64,000 nt of DNA, from positions 1,426,001-1,490,000 of the forward strand of contig NZ_JACBYV010000001.1 in assembly GCF_013408425.1 (NCBI RefSeq), in the 5' to 3' direction. Every line of letters begins with the position of its first letter. Within the stretch, counting starts at the first letter, position 1. The notes under the pieces were generated by a model. It saw only the letters and a list, made by a program, of their open reading frames with translations, had not been told where the DNA came from and searched no databases. Position numbers and translations under genes: made by a program. The stretch comes from Pseudomonas flavescens (lineage in GTDB: Bacteria > Pseudomonadota > Gammaproteobacteria > Pseudomonadales > Pseudomonadaceae). Below, one piece after another: positions 62,525 to 64,000 of this stretch.

Positions 62525-63589
62525 ATGCTGGATGCCAACCTGAGCCGCTGGCTCGACGAACAGGCCGGGGCACTGGACGGCGGCCAGTGCGATGCCGAGG
62601 CCGTGCTGCCGCAACTGGCGGCTGCCGGTGTGCTGCGCCTCGGCGTGCCGAAAGCGCTGGGCGGCGAGGGTGGCCACGTGGTCGACGCCTTGCGCGCGAT
62701 AGCCGATGTGGCCAGCCATTCGTTGACGGCCGCCTTCGTGTTCTGGGGGCAGCGGGCGTTCATCGAATATCTGCTGCAGGGCGACAACCCGGCGTTGCGC
62801 GAGCGCCTGCTGCCTGCGCTGCTCGCTGGCGAACAGGCAGGCGCCACCGGGCTGTCGAACGCCATGAAGTACCTATCAGGGATTGAGGAACTGGGCGTCA
62901 GTGCCACGCCTATCGACGACGGCTGGATCCTGAATGGACGGCTGCCCTGGGTCACCAATCTGCGCAAGAGCGGCTTCGTGGTGGCGGCAGCGATCGATCT
63001 GCCTGATGCCCAGCCGTTCGTGGCGGCATTTTCGGGAGATCTGGATGGTGTCGGGCGCAGCGAGGACCTGCAACTGCTCGGCCTGCAATCCAGCAACACC
63101 GCGGCGCTGCAGTTGCACCAGGCGCAACTGCAGCGCGAATGGCTGATCGCTGCCGACGCCAGGCGCTTTCTGCCGCAGGTCCGCCCGGCCTTCCTGGGCC
63201 TGCAGTGCGGGCTGTCGATAGGGCTGGCAGAGCGCGCACTGGCTGAGGTACGTGGGGCGCTGGCGCAGCGCTCGATCCTGCATGGCGATTACGAACGACT
63301 GGCGAGCACCCTGAGTCTCGAGCGCTTGCGCCTGGAGCAGGGCTTGCATGACGGCACCTTCCTCGCGCAACCATCGGCGCTGTTCGCCCTGCGCATCGGC
63401 CTGGCCGAGCGCGTCGCTGACGCTCTGCAACTGGAACTGCAGGCCAGTGGCGGGCGCGCCTATCTGCAGCCCCATGGCGATGGTTTCGCCAGGCGCTGGC
63501 GGGAGTCGGCCTTCGTGCCGGTGGTCACCCCCAGCCTGGTGCAACTGCGTGCCGAGCTGCAGAAGAAAGCCGCCCAGGTGTCGGCGTGA
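62525..63589 (+). CDS. Acyl-CoA-dehydrogenase-fold flavoprotein (possible FMNH2-dependent monooxygenase)
   Basis: The 354-residue protein has the acyl-CoA dehydrogenase fold without the usual full-length N terminus: LPQLAAAGVLRLGVPKALGG, ALRAIADVASHSLTAAFVFW, ATGLSNAMKYLSG, and a helical C-terminal domain (LSIGLAERALAEVRGALAQR). It lacks an obvious catalytic Glu, and resembles the DszC/SfnC-like branch that oxidises sulfur compounds with reduced flavin. The setting next to an ABC importer and sulfur genes supports this but does not prove it. GAGGAG precedes ATG 62525. The stop overlaps the next start (GTGA). Confidence 0.8.
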   Translation: MLDANLSRWLDEQAGALDGGQCDAEAVLPQLAAAGVLRLGVPKALGGEGGHVVDALRAIADVASHSLTAAFVFWGQRAFIEYLLQGDNPALRERLLPALLAGEQAGATGLSNAMKYLSGIEELGVSATPIDDGWILNGRLPWVTNLRKSGFVVAAAIDLPDAQPFVAAFSGDLDGVGRSEDLQLLGLQSSNTAALQLHQAQLQREWLIAADARRFLPQVRPAFLGLQCGLSIGLAERALAEVRGALAQRSILHGDYERLASTLSLERLRLEQGLHDGTFLAQPSALFALRIGLAERVADALQLELQASGGRAYLQPHGDGFARRWRESAFVPVVTPSLVQLRAELQKKAAQVSA

Positions 63590-64000
63590 GCACGGTACTG
63601 CAGGCCCGGGACATCGGCCTCGCTTACCCGCAGGGCAAGGGCTGGCAGCAAGTGCTCGAAGGTTTTCAGCTCGATCTGCAGGCTGGCGAGGTGGTGAGCA
63701 TCCTCGGCCCCAGCGGCGTAGGTAAATCCAGCCTGCTGCGGGTGCTGGCCGGTCTGCAACAGCCGAGCCAGGGCAGGGTGGAACTGTTCGGCGAAACCCT
63801 GCGAGGCCCGCATCCGCGGGTGGCGGTGGCCTTTCAGGATCCGTCGCTGCTGCCTTGGCTGACGCTGGAAAGGAACGTCGCCTTCGGCCTGGATTTCGCT
63901 CGGCAGCCGCGTCGTGAGCCAGCCCAGCGCGAGGCGTTGATCGAGCGCGCCATCGCTGCGGTGGGCCTGAGCGAGGCCCGCGGCCGCTATCCGGCGCAGC
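63586..64000 (+). CDS. ABC transporter ATP-binding protein (SsuB/TauB-like), 5' part
   Basis: The first 138 residues are visible; the gene runs off the right edge. Walker A is GPSGVGKSS and the Q-loop is VAFQDPSLLPWLTLERNVAF, where LLPWLT is the typical form of the nitrate/sulfonate/taurine (SsuB/TauB) class. The signature motif and Walker B lie beyond the window. The GTG start overlaps the upstream stop by three bases. Permease and binding-protein genes are expected downstream. Confidence 0.88.
   Translation, partial: MSTVLQARDIGLAYPQGKGWQQVLEGFQLDLQAGEVVSILGPSGVGKSSLLRVLAGLQQPSQGRVELFGETLRGPHPRVAVAFQDPSLLPWLTLERNVAFGLDFARQPRREPAQREALIERAIAAVGLSEARGRYPAQ

Overview
The window looks like chromosomal DNA of a Pseudomonas species (Gammaproteobacteria). 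The core genes (acnB, ppnP, gacA-uvrC-pgsA followed by tRNA genes, galU, gorA, cystine uptake genes) are high-GC with strong Shine-Dalgarno sites. Several small proteins (DUF1654-like, DUF1652-like, DUF3509-like) belong to families common in Pseudomonas. I cannot name the species.

Layout. 1-15 kb is mostly housekeeping: the start of a PLP-dependent decarboxylase, acnB, ppnP, a DEDD exonuclease, a c-di-GMP response regulator coupled to a sensor kinase, a BI-1/YccA protein, tRNA-Ser and a few small genes. 14-28 kb is a contact-dependent growth inhibition (CDI) locus in the order cdiB-cdiA-cdiI, with a 3952-residue CdiA exoprotein. 28-39 kb is an AT-richer accessory tail. 39-50 kb returns to core DNA: a PAS histidine kinase, a DUF1654-like gene with a LexA-type box, gacA-uvrC-pgsA, tRNA-Gly and tRNA-Cys, a run of small envelope or stress-type genes, then tRNA-Leu. 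50-64 kb holds an OmpK/Tsx-like channel, galU, a VOC protein, gorA, a TRIC-family protein, a secreted FAD oxidase, and a sulfur-flavoured region: cystine ABC transporter plus D-cysteine desulfhydrase, a MetQ-like binding protein, and an AraC regulator divergent from an AhpD-like / acyl-CoA-dehydrogenase-like / ABC-transporter operon.

The most interesting part is 27-39 kb. Downstream of cdiI lies a string of cassettes. Most consist of the truncated 3' end of a toxin with no start of its own, followed at once or with overlap by a small intact gene that is probably its immunity gene. At least six such toxin tails can be read: a CxxC tail, a duplicated unknown family, a PD-(D/E)XK-like tail, a short HINVWGY tail, and a ParB-like tail. 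One duplicate has a single-base frameshift. Cassettes are separated by REP-associated tyrosine transposase (RAYT, Y1/HUH) genes or by solitary copies of their termini (GGGGACAGA.., GGGGTCAGA..). One IS4-family element with perfect 18-bp ends sits between two such termini. An inverted C-terminal fragment of a second cdiI-like gene adjoins the first RAYT.

Together this reads as an archive of spare CDI toxin/immunity ends, possibly moved by RAYT/REP or IS recombination. Orphan cdiA-CT/cdiI modules are known in other bacteria; the regular RAYT punctuation is the part that deserves a check. The families of most immunity genes here are unassigned by me.
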